Shown here piece after piece: positions 34,033 through 44,640 of a stretch of DNA of 64,000 nt. The position numbers and the translations under genes are program-made. The notes beneath the pieces are model-generated. The model ran no database searches and was not told the DNA's origin. It was given only the letters and a program-made list of their open reading frames with translations. Source of the stretch: Isoetes taiwanensis (taxonomy: Eukaryota > Streptophyta > Lycopodiopsida > Isoetales > Isoetaceae); NCBI GenBank assembly GCA_021234155.1, contig JAJEKV010000020.1, forward strand, positions 2,219,275-2,283,274, read 5' to 3'. The first letter of the stretch is position 1, and each line of letters opens with the position of its first letter.

Positions 34033-34064
34033 GGCCCTTATTTGACCTCAAAAAAACTCTAATG
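34033..34064 (-). repeat. Right terminal inverted repeat of the 12.9-kb element
   Basis: Reverse complement of 21175-21206 with one mismatch. The interior beside it (33890-33960) is a degenerate GTTAGGTTCGGG minisatellite. Confidence 0.85.
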
Positions 34065-34848
<784 letters not shown>

Positions 34849-35012
34849 AATATATAATTGTAATATGGAAGGTAAGGGGCTAGCTTAACATACGCAAGCA
34901 TTTTTAGAATTTTTAAGATTAGGATTGGACACGTGTAAGATGATAAAATTAAGCCTCTTATAAATTGATACGTGTAGGGAAAGAGTAGCTTGAGAGATGT
35001 TCTAGATGGTCA

Positions 35013-35092
35013 TACTACGTTCTAGAATTTTGCAGAAGGTTAAACGCTGTAGCCAGGAATGTTCTAGATGGGTCTGTGCTTTTGTATAAAAG
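35013..35092 (+). promoter_or_regulatory. Heat-shock-element-like motifs and TATA box
   Basis: ACGTTCTAGAATTTTGCAGAA (about 35020) and two GTTCTAGATGG motifs precede TTGTATAAAAGGAGCC, a good TATA box at 35085-35092. The downstream 300 bp have no clear ORF, so this could be an LTR (U3/R) of a retrotransposon or a gene promoter. Confidence 0.45.
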
Positions 35093-37026
35093 GAGCCGGC
35101 AGCGACAGTCCAAGACATGGCTAAGCGTTGAAGACAGTTGAAGGCAGCGATGATTAGTAGTAGCCTACGATTAGTGGGCGGCATCATAACCACCAGAACC
35201 ACCAGTTTAGAAGATTAGGTCTGATATTACGGCAGTTCTAGGCTGCCTTTGGGGTGTTCAAAATTTTTGTAGGATTCAAGTATCATAGCACATAGTTGGG
35301 GTTGTGAAAAGCACAGAATGATGTGAAATCACTCGGCCTGTGGCTTGCTTCTTCTGCAGATACTTTGGTTCTGGCATCCTGTGGCTGTGGGTTTTCAATT
35401 TCGCCTGGATTCAGGTGCCATAAAACAGAGTTGGGGTTGCGAAAAGCACAAAATAACTCTGAAATCAGTCGGTTTCATCTTTTCGTTGATACAAAAGGGA
35501 GGAGTAGACGTGCATCGGCTTGAAGTGGCGCGATTTTTCTCCTGAGCTAGGTCGGTAGCATCCAATCTTGGGAGATTTTTGGGTTTGAATAGGCGAGTCT
35601 TGATTATGGAAAAGGCAAGTGGCGCGATTTTTCTCCTGAGCTAGGTCGGTAGCATCCAATCTTGGGAGATTTTTGGGTTTGAATAGGCGAGTCTTGATTA
35701 TGGAAAAGGCAACAGCTCTGGACGCCCCCGAACTATAAAAATGAAGGAGCACTCTAAGAGAAAGGAAGAATAGGATACTAGTAGAGCATGGAGCAAAGGA
35801 GCGGATGATAGAATATAAGAACCTAATGATTTTGCCGTAAGCTTTTATGGAGGCTCTATGCACAATCTATACAGGATTTGGTCGGCTGTTCAGAAAATAT
35901 CTTGCCTTTGCTTCCTTTTTGCTTTGGCTTCGGATTGTACCCAGGTATTTGCCCTTTTTTGTGGGATTGTCTAGGGTTTTATCATCTGTGACACTTAATT
36001 GGACCAAGAAATTACTATGCAATATCTTAATATTGTTGCAGCATAATTGGAATGGTCTGCAATCATTAGCAGACTTCAGGTCAATAATCTGAAGAGCATG
36101 GTTCGATAGTTATTATTGTTAGGGGGATTGATTCACATCACATTAAGGGTTGATTCACGTTGTGAAAATGCTGGCAGGACATCAAGGGACTGTGCAGAGC
36201 TTAGTTTCAGTGCAGAGCTTAGTTTCAGGTAGATTTGCTTGCAGAGATTGTGAAGTCAGGCAAGATACTATATTCTATTTTCTTCACAATCTGAAGAATT
36301 AGTCTCATAAAGTTACCATTTCTTGCCAAATTTTAGGTGAAGATGCAATCAAAGGTGGCGAAAAATTATCAAGAAGAGAAATGGAGATCCCACTTATGTA
36401 GTTGGAGTAGTTTCCTTATTGCTTGATTGAGTACTGAAAAAAATTGTACTTTCAGAATCTCTGGCTAAGTTTTGCAGCACAAGAATGAAAAATCATACTT
36501 GGGAGCTGAGAACAAACAGCATAATAAGCTTCTTATACCGTAGATGCCAAACTAGATGGGCAAATGGAATGCAAAACTCTGTTAATCAAGCCCAGAAGAG
36601 TAACATAGAGTAGTTTCCTTATTGCTTGATTGAATACTGAAAAAAATTGTACTTTCAGAATCTCTGGCTAAGTTTTGCAAAAGACAAGAATGAAAAATCA
36701 TACTTGGGGAGCGGGAGAACAAAATGAGCATAATAAACTTCTTATAGCAGAGATGCCAAACTAGATGGGCAACAGAATGCAAAACTCACGTTAATCAAGC
36801 CCTCAGAAAGCGTAACATAGCACTTTTTATTTTCTTAATTTACAGGACTTTTTTATTTTCTTAATTTACAGGCTTTTGTTTCTCTCAAAATGCAGTAAAA
36901 GACCATATCCTTACCATCGGACATGCCGCCAAATTGCTCGAGGTAGTTTGAATTAGATAATGATAGATTTATATTCGATTTTTTGTGTTGCTTATGCTGG
37001 TGGGCCTGTCTGCTCTGCTCTAGATT
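35093..37026. repeat. Non-coding region with several tandem duplications
   Basis: Includes a diverged duplication around an AGTTGGGGTTG box (35285-35340 and 35410-35470), an almost exact 94-bp tandem duplication (35523-35711), a 203-bp tandem duplication (36406-36811) and a 28-bp duplication around 36835-36890. No gene supported. Confidence 0.75.
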
Positions 37027-37383
37027 GTGAGGGCTTTTTTTCAGTTGGTAATTACATCTGAGTTTACAGAGCAACCTAAGAGACCTTATAAATCTATAGT
37101 AGTGATTTTGCATCTTGCTGCATTCCTTCGAAGTAAGTCTCCCTTTTTTTTTATGCAACGTTTCGTTGAATCCGGCCCTGGACCCTTTTACATTTCTTCA
37201 AGACCTTTCTCTTCCTTAACATATGCACATCTCTTTGCAAAGCTCTGGTTTGGGGTTCGAGGGCTAAACTTACGCTTTTATTTGGGCTCCAACTTTTGCT
37301 CCTATGGCACTTCCAAGCTTGAAGAAAGCACATCACAAGAAGAAAGTAGCAATGTTCGGAATAAAGCTGAGAGCAAAAGCTAA
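37027..37383 (+). CDS. Hypothetical open frame, weak
   Basis: An open stretch of ~118 codons without an ATG at its start. It ends in a hydrophilic SKLEESTSQEESSNVRNKAE-type tail and contains a donor-like AAG|TAAGTC at 37131. It could be an exon pair of a small gene. No family recognised. Confidence 0.2.
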   Translation: MRAFFQLVITSEFTEQPKRPYKSIVVILHLAAFLRSKSPFFFMQRFVESGPGPFYISSRPFSSLTYAHLFAKLWFGVRGLNLRFYLGSNFCSYGTSKLEESTSQEESSNVRNKAESKS

Positions 37384-37763
37384 GCACAATATGGTAGTAG
37401 GAAAGGGCCAACAGGGACCTAGATTTATTTTGCAACTGCTTGAAGGCGCATGAGCCGCTTCAGAAACTACAACAAACACACTAGCAAAGTGAGCAGACCC
37501 TTGGTATAAGAGGCACAGACCAGGGGTAAACCCTTCTCCAAGTCATGATCCCATGTAGCTGGAACATCCGACCTCAAAAACTATAAGGTCTGCTTCATAT
37601 GAATATGGATAGATATAAGATGAACATTTTTTATATTGTTATTGACCAACTATAATATTATGGTGAATTTTTTTATGAGTTGTTTGTAATGCTTAATTAA
37701 TTTGAAGGAAGTGTGCATGATGGAATATCAATGACTATTCCTTCTTTTTTCTTAAAGACACAA

Positions 37764-37813
37764 ACTAAAAAGCACAATAGCGGCGGTGACAACCGCCGCG
37801 ATAAATTCTTGTA
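37764..37813 (-). mobile_element. CACTA-like terminal fragment
   Basis: Reverse complement reads TACAAGAATTTATCGCGGCG, then a GCGGCGG/CCGCCGC hairpin and CTTTTTAGT. CACTA elements typically begin CACTACAAGAA with such GC-rich subterminal hairpins. An inverted relative is at 41002-41056. It is probably the end of an element whose body lies to the left. Confidence 0.45.
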
Positions 37814-38285
37814 TATATATATGAAATAAAATTGTTGACAATGACATTACTTACATTGTCATAAGTTGCCTTCGTGGGAGAAAATCTGTTGCGACATAGA
37901 GCCACTTGCAGTGTTAGGAAGGTGGGGGGTGTAGAGCCACTTGGAGTGTTGGGAGTGAGAGGACATCACATATAATTCAAGCCAACACAAAAATAAAGTT
38001 CTCAAGACAAATAATGCCAACCACCTATAGGATAAGTACAATGTTATGTATATCTTAGACAAAACATTAGTATGATATTTAAAAACTCTGACCTTTCTAG
38101 TTTTTTAACATTGAATTGAATTTTATCGTCTACAGAGATCAAGAGCCTATGTGACATAAACAAAGAAAGTAAGAATCCAACAGGCCTATTACTATCCAAG
38201 ATTAAAAGACTTTTGCCCCATTTATTGAAAAAACCAAGGTAATTCACATTGCCACTTGCAATTAGTAGCGTGTTCGCATATATAA

Positions 38286-38461
38286 CCATGGCATGTGCCT
38301 TTCACCTGGTTAGCCATTTTTCCATCGGGACAGACACTCGGGACAAGGAAGTAGACTCGGACCACCGGCCCCTGTTCATGCATCTCCATTAGAAGCTCCC
38401 CGTGCATCTACTGCATCAACACACCGGGTGCCCCAGCTGCGCCTGGACTACGACCGTGCAG
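38286..38461 (+). mobile_element. LINE, endonuclease C-terminal fragment (5' half of an interrupted LINE)
   Basis: Frame with HLVSHFSIGTDTRDKEVDS followed by DHRPLFMHLH, the SDH.P signature that ends apurinic-type endonuclease domains of LINEs. After a small frame change, HRVPQLRLDYDRA runs into the hAT terminus at 38462. The LINE resumes in the same frame at 51411 (GTYAQLLEHDLAGLL). The upstream part of the endonuclease is not clearly recognisable. Confidence 0.7.
38454..38461 (+). repeat. Left 8-bp target site duplication of the hAT
   Basis: CCGTGCAG, identical to 51403-51410; the LINE frame runs through it. Confidence 0.85.
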
Positions 38462-38762
38462 CATAGTTACGAAACACGGCCACGGGAAACGCAACGGCTC
38501 GCCAAATTTTAGAAAACGGAAACGGCAACAGAACACAGAAACGAATAACACGGGAATATTCTTTAAAATACTTAAAGTTTTTAAAATATATATAAAAAAA
38601 ATGGGAATTTCAGCAAAATTCAAAAAGATATAGATGCATATATATTGAGATTAAGAAACGATTACATCCGCTGATAATAGTAAAATGTAGTCATATTGAA
38701 AAACGAAATTCAAATATACTTGCTACTATATGCCGAAATTTAAATACAACAAACCAAAACCA

Positions 38763-40952
38763 TCAAAGTGCACCATAATCGTCGCCGTGTGAAGCTGGAA
38801 TAGAAGAAGGTACAAATTCTTCGTAGGATGGGATTAAGTATGCATCGCTACCATCCAGAAGTGGCTCACCTTCAATGTCATAATCCGCCAATTGAACAAA
38901 TTCTTCATCATCTTCCATGTCTTCCTCATCGTTCACATTCTCCACTAATTCATGAAGTGGAATGCTCTCTTTCTTGGCAAAACCAATGTAAACTTCTTTC
39001 TGAATAGTCCTGTGGCTTTGCAAGAGTTTCAGATTAGCACTTACAAATACAAGATTGGATGTTCTTGAAGGTAACAATCTAACTCTTCTCTTACTTGCCA
39101 CATGCCCAAACACACTAAAAAGGCGCTCAACCGGAGATGAACTAGCCCCTTGGCTAAGTACTCTTATAGCAAGCCTTTGTAATTCTTTTGTGTCGGACCC
39201 ATAATCCTCCCACCAAAGAGCAGAACCGATAAGATACTTGTCAACTTGAGAATCATGTGTACCAAATCGACCCCGCTTATTGCGAAAGTGATGGAGTTGA
39301 TCCCTAATTGCTCTTCTCTCTTCATGTGTAGAAACCATTTTCTCAAGAACCATGTCCCAATCACGCCCTACATCTCTATCAGTTTCTTGAGACCCCACCT
39401 GAAATTCTGGATCTAATACATAAGCTATTGATTGAAGGCGCGAATGATATTTATTCCACCTTCGTGTGCAAAGCTCTTTGATTCCTTTGAATTTTATGTC
39501 ATCCTTTTCAATCGTGCCAATATGCTCCACCATCCTAACCATACCCTCGTACACTTTCCCTATGCATGGAGTCATGCCATCAACAAGCCTCATCATCAAT
39601 ACAATTGGCTCAACAACTTTCAAAAGGTGTTCCACTTGTTTCCAAAAACCATCATCCATAACAATATTGTAAGAACATATACCTGCTTGAGTACTCGCAA
39701 ATTTGGAGCTTTGATAGTCACCACAAACGAACAAGGCCTTCAGTGGCCATCTTAATTCTTGCATTCTTTCAAGCATAATGAAGTTGTAGCCAAACCTTGT
39801 CTCAGAGTATTTCAGTAGCACCTTGCCATTGTGATTCTCACTAGTTAGCTTTTGAAAAACATTGCGCAATAGAGCGTGCCCATTAACAAAGGTGACAATA
39901 GATTTCCCTTGACTAATCACATTTGCATTCTCAGCAATACTACCAATATCCTTCAACAAATTATTCAAGCAATGAGCCATGCAAGGTGTGAAGAAAATAT
40001 GTGGATACTCCTTCTCTACGTTGGCTCCCGCATTTCTATTTGCATTCTCCCCATCAGACACAATTTGAACCACATTTTCAGGACCAACAAAGTCAATGCT
40101 CTCTTTCCACACTCTTAGAAGATTTGCTCCACTCTTTCCTTCTTTTCCAAGATCATGAGACATTAGAAAGTATGCCTTACCTCTACAATAGGCACCATGA
40201 ATATGCCGCCCTCTCCTATCCGTCCAACCGTCAAAAATCAAGGATACTCCCCATTTCTTCCATTCCAAGCGAATGTCCCCAAGAAGGCCTTCCAAACCTT
40301 CCTTCTCTCGAATTAAATTCTTTGTGCGGAGCTCATCATAGGTTGGAGGCTCGTAGTTGGGTCCATAGCTTGCAATTTTGTTTATCATGACCTTGAAGAA
40401 AGGTGAACGCGCTACATTAAATGCAATATGATCATGGTAAAACCACCTGGAAATAGCTCGATCCACCTCTTCTTTCTTCTTGGGATCTAAGATTCTCTTG
40501 ATGTCCTGTTGTTTCTTTGGCTTTGATGGAAAAAAAGAACGAACGGCACTAGTACGGGCACCACTACAATCATCCATGGGCGGGGGGCTACCATAATCTC
40601 CATGTTCTTCAGGACCAATGCCAACGCCAGCTGCTGCTATGGCTGATTCCTTTCTATACTGCCTTGCACTAGAGATTGCATCTAATTGCTTTGCAAGATT
40701 TATAAGTTGTTGCCTCTTCTCATCCGGAATCCCCATGCAAACAATAATCTCATGCCCGGGCTCCCCAGTCAAATGGCCACGAGGTCTATCAACGGCAGAA
40801 GTTCTACTAGTGGAGCAATACTTACATGCCCATTGCTTAGAAGACCCCGATTTCCCCTTCCCCAATACATTCACTTCATCCCACCAATCCGAAGGAGAAG
40901 GCCCTGACCGTTTTTTCCTCCTTAGATGCAACTCTCCTCCACCTTCTTCCAT
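38763..40952 (-). CDS. hAT-family transposase, full length
   Basis: A single uninterrupted 729-codon ORF from the ATG at 40952 to a stop at 38763. N-terminal BED-type zinc finger: WACKYC with C43/C46 and H60/H67. The RNase H-like core includes a DUF659 region (about 190-340) with WGVSLIFDGWTD (D241), VVQIVSDGENAN (D300) and FFTPCMAHCLNNLLKDIG. The C-terminal hATC dimerisation region is SSSPVERLFSVFGHVASKRR followed by LVFVSANLKLL (605-645), then an acidic tail. D241 and D300 are the likely first two catalytic acids; the third, a glutamate, lies nearer the C-terminus and I do not assign it. It cuts and rejoins DNA at the element's terminal repeats in the nucleus. Length and integrity suggest a recently active or domesticated gene. 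Start chosen as the first ATG with the BED finger in frame. Confidence 0.93.
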   Translation of the reverse strand: MEEGGGELHLRRKKRSGPSPSDWWDEVNVLGKGKSGSSKQWACKYCSTSRTSAVDRPRGHLTGEPGHEIIVCMGIPDEKRQQLINLAKQLDAISSARQYRKESAIAAAGVGIGPEEHGDYGSPPPMDDCSGARTSAVRSFFPSKPKKQQDIKRILDPKKKEEVDRAISRWFYHDHIAFNVARSPFFKVMINKIASYGPNYEPPTYDELRTKNLIREKEGLEGLLGDIRLEWKKWGVSLIFDGWTDRRGRHIHGAYCRGKAYFLMSHDLGKEGKSGANLLRVWKESIDFVGPENVVQIVSDGENANRNAGANVEKEYPHIFFTPCMAHCLNNLLKDIGSIAENANVISQGKSIVTFVNGHALLRNVFQKLTSENHNGKVLLKYSETRFGYNFIMLERMQELRWPLKALFVCGDYQSSKFASTQAGICSYNIVMDDGFWKQVEHLLKVVEPIVLMMRLVDGMTPCIGKVYEGMVRMVEHIGTIEKDDIKFKGIKELCTRRWNKYHSRLQSIAYVLDPEFQVGSQETDRDVGRDWDMVLEKMVSTHEERRAIRDQLHHFRNKRGRFGTHDSQVDKYLIGSALWWEDYGSDTKELQRLAIRVLSQGASSSPVERLFSVFGHVASKRRVRLLPSRTSNLVFVSANLKLLQSHRTIQKEVYIGFAKKESIPLHELVENVNDEEDMEDDEEFVQLADYDIEGEPLLDGSDAYLIPSYEEFVPSSIPASHGDDYGAL

Positions 40953-41001
40953 AATAATTGAGCTCCTAAGGGCAACCTTGTATCATAAACGCAATATTAA
41001 T

Positions 41002-41056
41002 CATTACAAGAATTTGTCGCGGCGGCCTTCGCCGCCGCTGGCTGGTGGTTTTTAGT
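41002..41056 (+). mobile_element. CACTA-like terminal fragment inside the hAT
   Basis: CATTACAAGAATTTGTCGCG begins a GCGGCGG...CCGCCGC hairpin ending TTTTTAGT, resembling a CACTA left end (one mismatch to CACTACAAGAA). It lies 50 bp upstream of the transposase start, so an element nested in the hAT 5' region may begin here. The matching right end was not found. Confidence 0.4.
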
Positions 41057-42890
41057 AAGTGCCTATCTACTTAGAAGTTTAAAGTAACTATCTTCATAAA
41101 CGATACCAACCATCCAACCATCTAGTTCATGTAGTAGAGTCTGATAATGATGCAATAGAATAGAATGATAGCTGCTAAATTCTCTCCTGAAAGAAGGAAA
41201 AATGCTTGTGAGTGTGAGCTTGATGCAAATGCAAAGCTTAAAATGTATGCATTGCTGGAGGATGGATCTGCAAATAACAATAACAATCTGCCAATAATAA
41301 ATTGTCAGCCGTTATTCTTTAGTTAGGAGGGATATTCAAAAATATCCCTTTCTCCTTTTCTTAGAGCAATCTTCAAATTTCTTACTATGGTATCCATATA
41401 GCATTTATCTTGCACCTTCTGCGATTTTGGCTTGGGATTTATTAGTGGTCAACTTGGACTAATGATAATCAACTAGCGTTCAATCTTTCATGTTATTATT
41501 AACTTATCTAACTTGCTAACAATAACAATGCCATATTGCTTTTTTTGCCATAGTTAACTGCATAAAAAAGTAGATGAGATACTATATATATGTAGATAAA
41601 GTGGAATTGACCCACTTAAAGAATAAAAAATGCAGAACTTCACAAACTTAGTCGTATTTTGATTGATGCAAAGAAATTCGAATGCGTGCTCTGCAATATG
41701 TGCATGCTACAGAGAGATCTAAGGTATCTGCTTGATACTATTGACATCTAAGGTGTGTGTAATGAGGATACTTGGGTTGCGCAAAATGTGTCTGCTACTG
41801 AGAGATCTAGTCAGGATAGTTGGGCGTTACATGGTAAATAAACTAGCAACATGATGGATAAATTTTGTAAAACAATGCGTAAACCATAGGTACAACTTGT
41901 AGTAAGATGCATTGTAAATCATACATCAACTCAAGGTAAAGCAAAAAGCACATTATTCTCTTATTGTCAATCATGAAGCTGTGTAATTCCTGATTCTGAC
42001 TTCCCCTTCTTTTATTAGGATTGTAAACTTTGAGAAGCTTTTGATACTTTCTTTTATTAGGTTTGTAAACAACTCCCAAGGTTTTTGCGTATTATCCTTT
42101 ACGGTTATGGTTACAAATGTCCTTACAAATGTCCTTACTTTTGTCAAGGAAGGAACGTTTAGGGTTAATTGGAGCCCTAACTATGTGTTTTCAAGTCAAA
42201 GTAAAGTAGAGAGAGAGCACATTATTTTCTTCTTGCCAATGATGAAGCTGAGCTGGTGGTGAAGTCCTCCTAATCTAAAATGCATCTAAAGTTTTTTCCT
42301 ATTATTGTTCATGGTCATATTATGAATGCCCTTGCTTTTGTCAAGAATGGAATCCAACATTTATGTTAAGCCTTAACTATGTGGAAGTTTCCCTTGCCCC
42401 AGAAGCAGAAACTATTTGTAAATTGTCTCATACTATTTCCTTTACGGCATAAACTGTTACCACACTTTCTTTATGTATATCCCATGCTTGCCTATCATTA
42501 ATATTCTCTCCCCTGCTTTTGAGCAGATCCAGAAGATTGGCATCTGTACAAATGCCAAAGCCGCAGCTTTGTTGTTGCTGCTCGTAAACTCGATATTGTT
42601 GACTCAAGACATTGTCTAACGTACTTGCAGTAGGCTCCGCCGCCTCTTGTGTTTCCATCGATTTTTGGCTACGAAGACCAAGAACCCATATCCAAAAACG
42701 TAATTCTTACAAAAACAAAGGGAGTTAAGCTATTGTAGCAGATTGAGTACTTACTTTTACCCAAAACATAGCCTTTCCCTTTTAGGAAAGCGGTTTCCTG
42801 TTGACAAATCCATGCTCTCTCAGATCGACTAGGTTGAAAAATAACCCCAATTCTCTGTCTATTACCTTGTACGAATAGGCATATGTGTTA
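41057..42890. other. Cargo region, no clear gene
   Basis: AT-rich. A minus-strand open piece at 42428-42658 (METQEAAEPTASTLDNVLSQ, QQQ run) may be an exon of the gene proposed at 42.4-44.1 kb. A plus-strand piece at 42894-42998 (YDQLKGTIAKFVLFHISMNY) is protein-like but unassigned. Confidence 0.3.
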
Positions 42891-43149
42891 CCTCGTACGA
42901 CCAGCTGAAGGGCACCATCGCCAAGTTTGTGCTCTTTCACATCTCCATGAACTACCCTTTGCTATTCCATCCCGTTCAATCTCTGCTGAAGGACGTTTGA
43001 GACTGCATCTGTAGGCAAATATAAATAGACAGCTTGGTCCAAGTACTACAGACTAAGCAGGTATACACAATAAAAGTGCAACATAAAGATGATTACAGCT
43101 TAAGAAATTAACTGCTTGCAGTTAAAAAAGCATGAAGAAACTCATTTAC

Positions 43150-44078
43150 CTCACATGCATAAGCAGCCGATTCCCATTCTAAGACCTCCGTTCTGCAACT
43201 ATGATGCACAACCTGCAGCAAAAGGTATCCCTGTATGAAGTTATTGTAGAAACCATACCTTATATTTTCAACGAAATTAAAGTTGCAGATGTCAGTAGAA
43301 TTGGAAGCTTTGGGAACGTAGTTTATCTCAATTACAGAGTCTGGCTTTCTTAGTCTGCAACTTGGCATCTTTCAAGTTATTTCATCATCCATGCCAATAC
43401 CCCATTCGATGCAGTTCGCAAGACCTATTGTCAGTGATAACAACAAAGAGGAAAAATGAAAGAGAAACTACGCTCAGAATCATTGATGTAACGAACATCA
43501 AACCAAAAACCAACCTGTTTCACCAACTCGAATACTGTTGCTTCATCTCTCTTTGAAGGGATCTACTGTTAGTTTAGTACTGATATGAGATAGATTATGA
43601 TCAACTCACATCTCGGCATTCTCCTAAGTCCTGCTCCATGAAATGTGTTTCGTGAAGTATCTGTATTAGCCAGTAAAGTGATCCTTTATGCCATTCTTCT
43701 TCTTCCTCCCACAAAGAAGCCTAAAAGCTCCCGGACCCTTTCTTTTCCTCTATTGTGTACACCTCCTCAAAATCCACACAGAAATCTTCTTCATTTTTAA
43801 CCTTCTTCAGCTTCAAATCTATTCTACGGCACTAGAGTCCAGCCAACACTGAAAACCAAACTTCAATTTAAGCGCCTAAAACCCCGCCTAAAACCCCAAC
43901 GTAGCTATCACAACACAACACCGTCACTCTGTACAAAGTTCGTCTCTTAGCTTGCACACAGGAAATGCAAAGCTCAGCGCTTGATCCTGGAGGTTCCGGA
44001 ATTATCTATGGGTTCGCAGTCGATAGCAGTTTCAGATTGATCAATCGAATCCTCCACAAAACCCTTCCTCGCAGACAT
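43150..44078 (-). CDS. Possible captured gene with small first exon
   Basis: Minus strand. ATG at 44078 opens MSARKGFVEDSIDQSETAID and stops after 34 codons if unspliced. Possible downstream exons: 43263-43368 (MPSCRLRKPDSVIEINYVPK, ending AATATAAG|GTATGG) and 43150-43213 (CTGCAG|GTTGTGC to TGTGAG|GTAAAT, encoding VVHHSCRTEVLEWESAAYAC). Exon phases do not all agree, so the gene model is tentative. It lies directly downstream of a heat-shock-type promoter. The first-exon peptide recurs at 49961-50062. Function unknown. Confidence 0.25.
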
Positions 44079-44130
44079 CTCGACATCGATCTATCTCCAC
44101 CGATCTGGGTAAGCTTTTAGCCCTCTCCCT

Positions 44131-44168
44131 CTTTTATACGATGTCGCATAATCCAGAAGCTTCTGGAA
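44131..44168 (-). promoter_or_regulatory. Heat-shock element plus TATA box, copy 1
   Basis: AGAAGCTTCTGGAA at 44155-44168 matches GAAnnTTCnnGAA exactly; GTATAAAAG on the minus strand (44131-44139) lies 16 bp downstream. More TTCTAGAA motifs follow upstream to 44240. It drives the minus strand toward the ATG at 44078. Confidence 0.55.
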
Positions 44169-44514
44169 CAGCAGGCCTAACAACTTCTAGAACCTGCATG
44201 AAGGTTGAAGCTCGAGCTTTCTAGAAACTTCTGGAGTTAACTATAACGTCTAGGTGTCAACTTCTGAAAGGTTTGATCTCCTCCCCGTTATTTTAGATGG
44301 TTACACGTGTGCAGCTCTAACCAAAAATATCAACTTCCTTAATAATAGCGCCTACCTTCAACCTGCCCCCTTATCCTCCATATTACAATTATATATTAGA
44401 GATATAGTTCAACATAGATGTAGCATAGAATGTATGGAATTGCTATGGTAATAATAAGGATAAGGATATATAATAATATGATAGGTAATGAAATGAAATG
44501 GAAATGGAACACAA

Positions 44515-44640
44515 AGGTTATAGAAATGTTAAAAGGCAATGGTTATGGAAAGGAGCATAATAACATTTAAAATAAAAAACATAACTTTGTTAAAGGCAAT
44601 GGTTATGGAAAGGAGCATAATAACATTTAAAAATAAGCAG
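44515..44640. repeat. Short tandem duplication (GGCAATGGTTATGGAAAGG)
   Basis: Two to three copies at about 66-bp spacing; the same sequence recurs at 50355-50425 behind promoter copy 3, showing that the duplicated block extends this far. Confidence 0.8.

Larger units (their letters stand above)
21175..34064. mobile_element. 12.9-kb element with 32-bp terminal inverted repeats and gene cassettes
   Basis: Termini at 21175-21206 and 34033-34064 are inverted copies differing at one of 32 positions. Between them lie at least five coding blocks on both strands, separated by five arrays of a TTTCGCACCGTGGCCACGG-type palindrome. The GC content and codon look differ sharply from the AT-rich flanks. 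The termini begin CATTA, reminiscent of the CACTA superfamily, and subterminal repeat arrays are also known there, but the three flanking bases (AAG left, AAT right) are not identical, so I see no proven target duplication. No transposase recognised. Many frameshifts, some possibly sequencing errors. The superfamily is undetermined. Confidence 0.7.

Noticed and set aside
21175..34064. PIF/Harbinger element with TTA target duplication
   Set aside because: The ends show TTA on the left but TAA on the right in plus orientation; these belong to the inverted repeat itself and are not a direct duplication.
37764..41056. A single 3.3-kb TIR element containing the hAT transposase
   Set aside because: The hAT limits at 38462 and 51402 are fixed by the target duplication and LINE frame; an element from 37764 to 41056 would cross that border. 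The GC hairpins are better read as separate CACTA-like ends.
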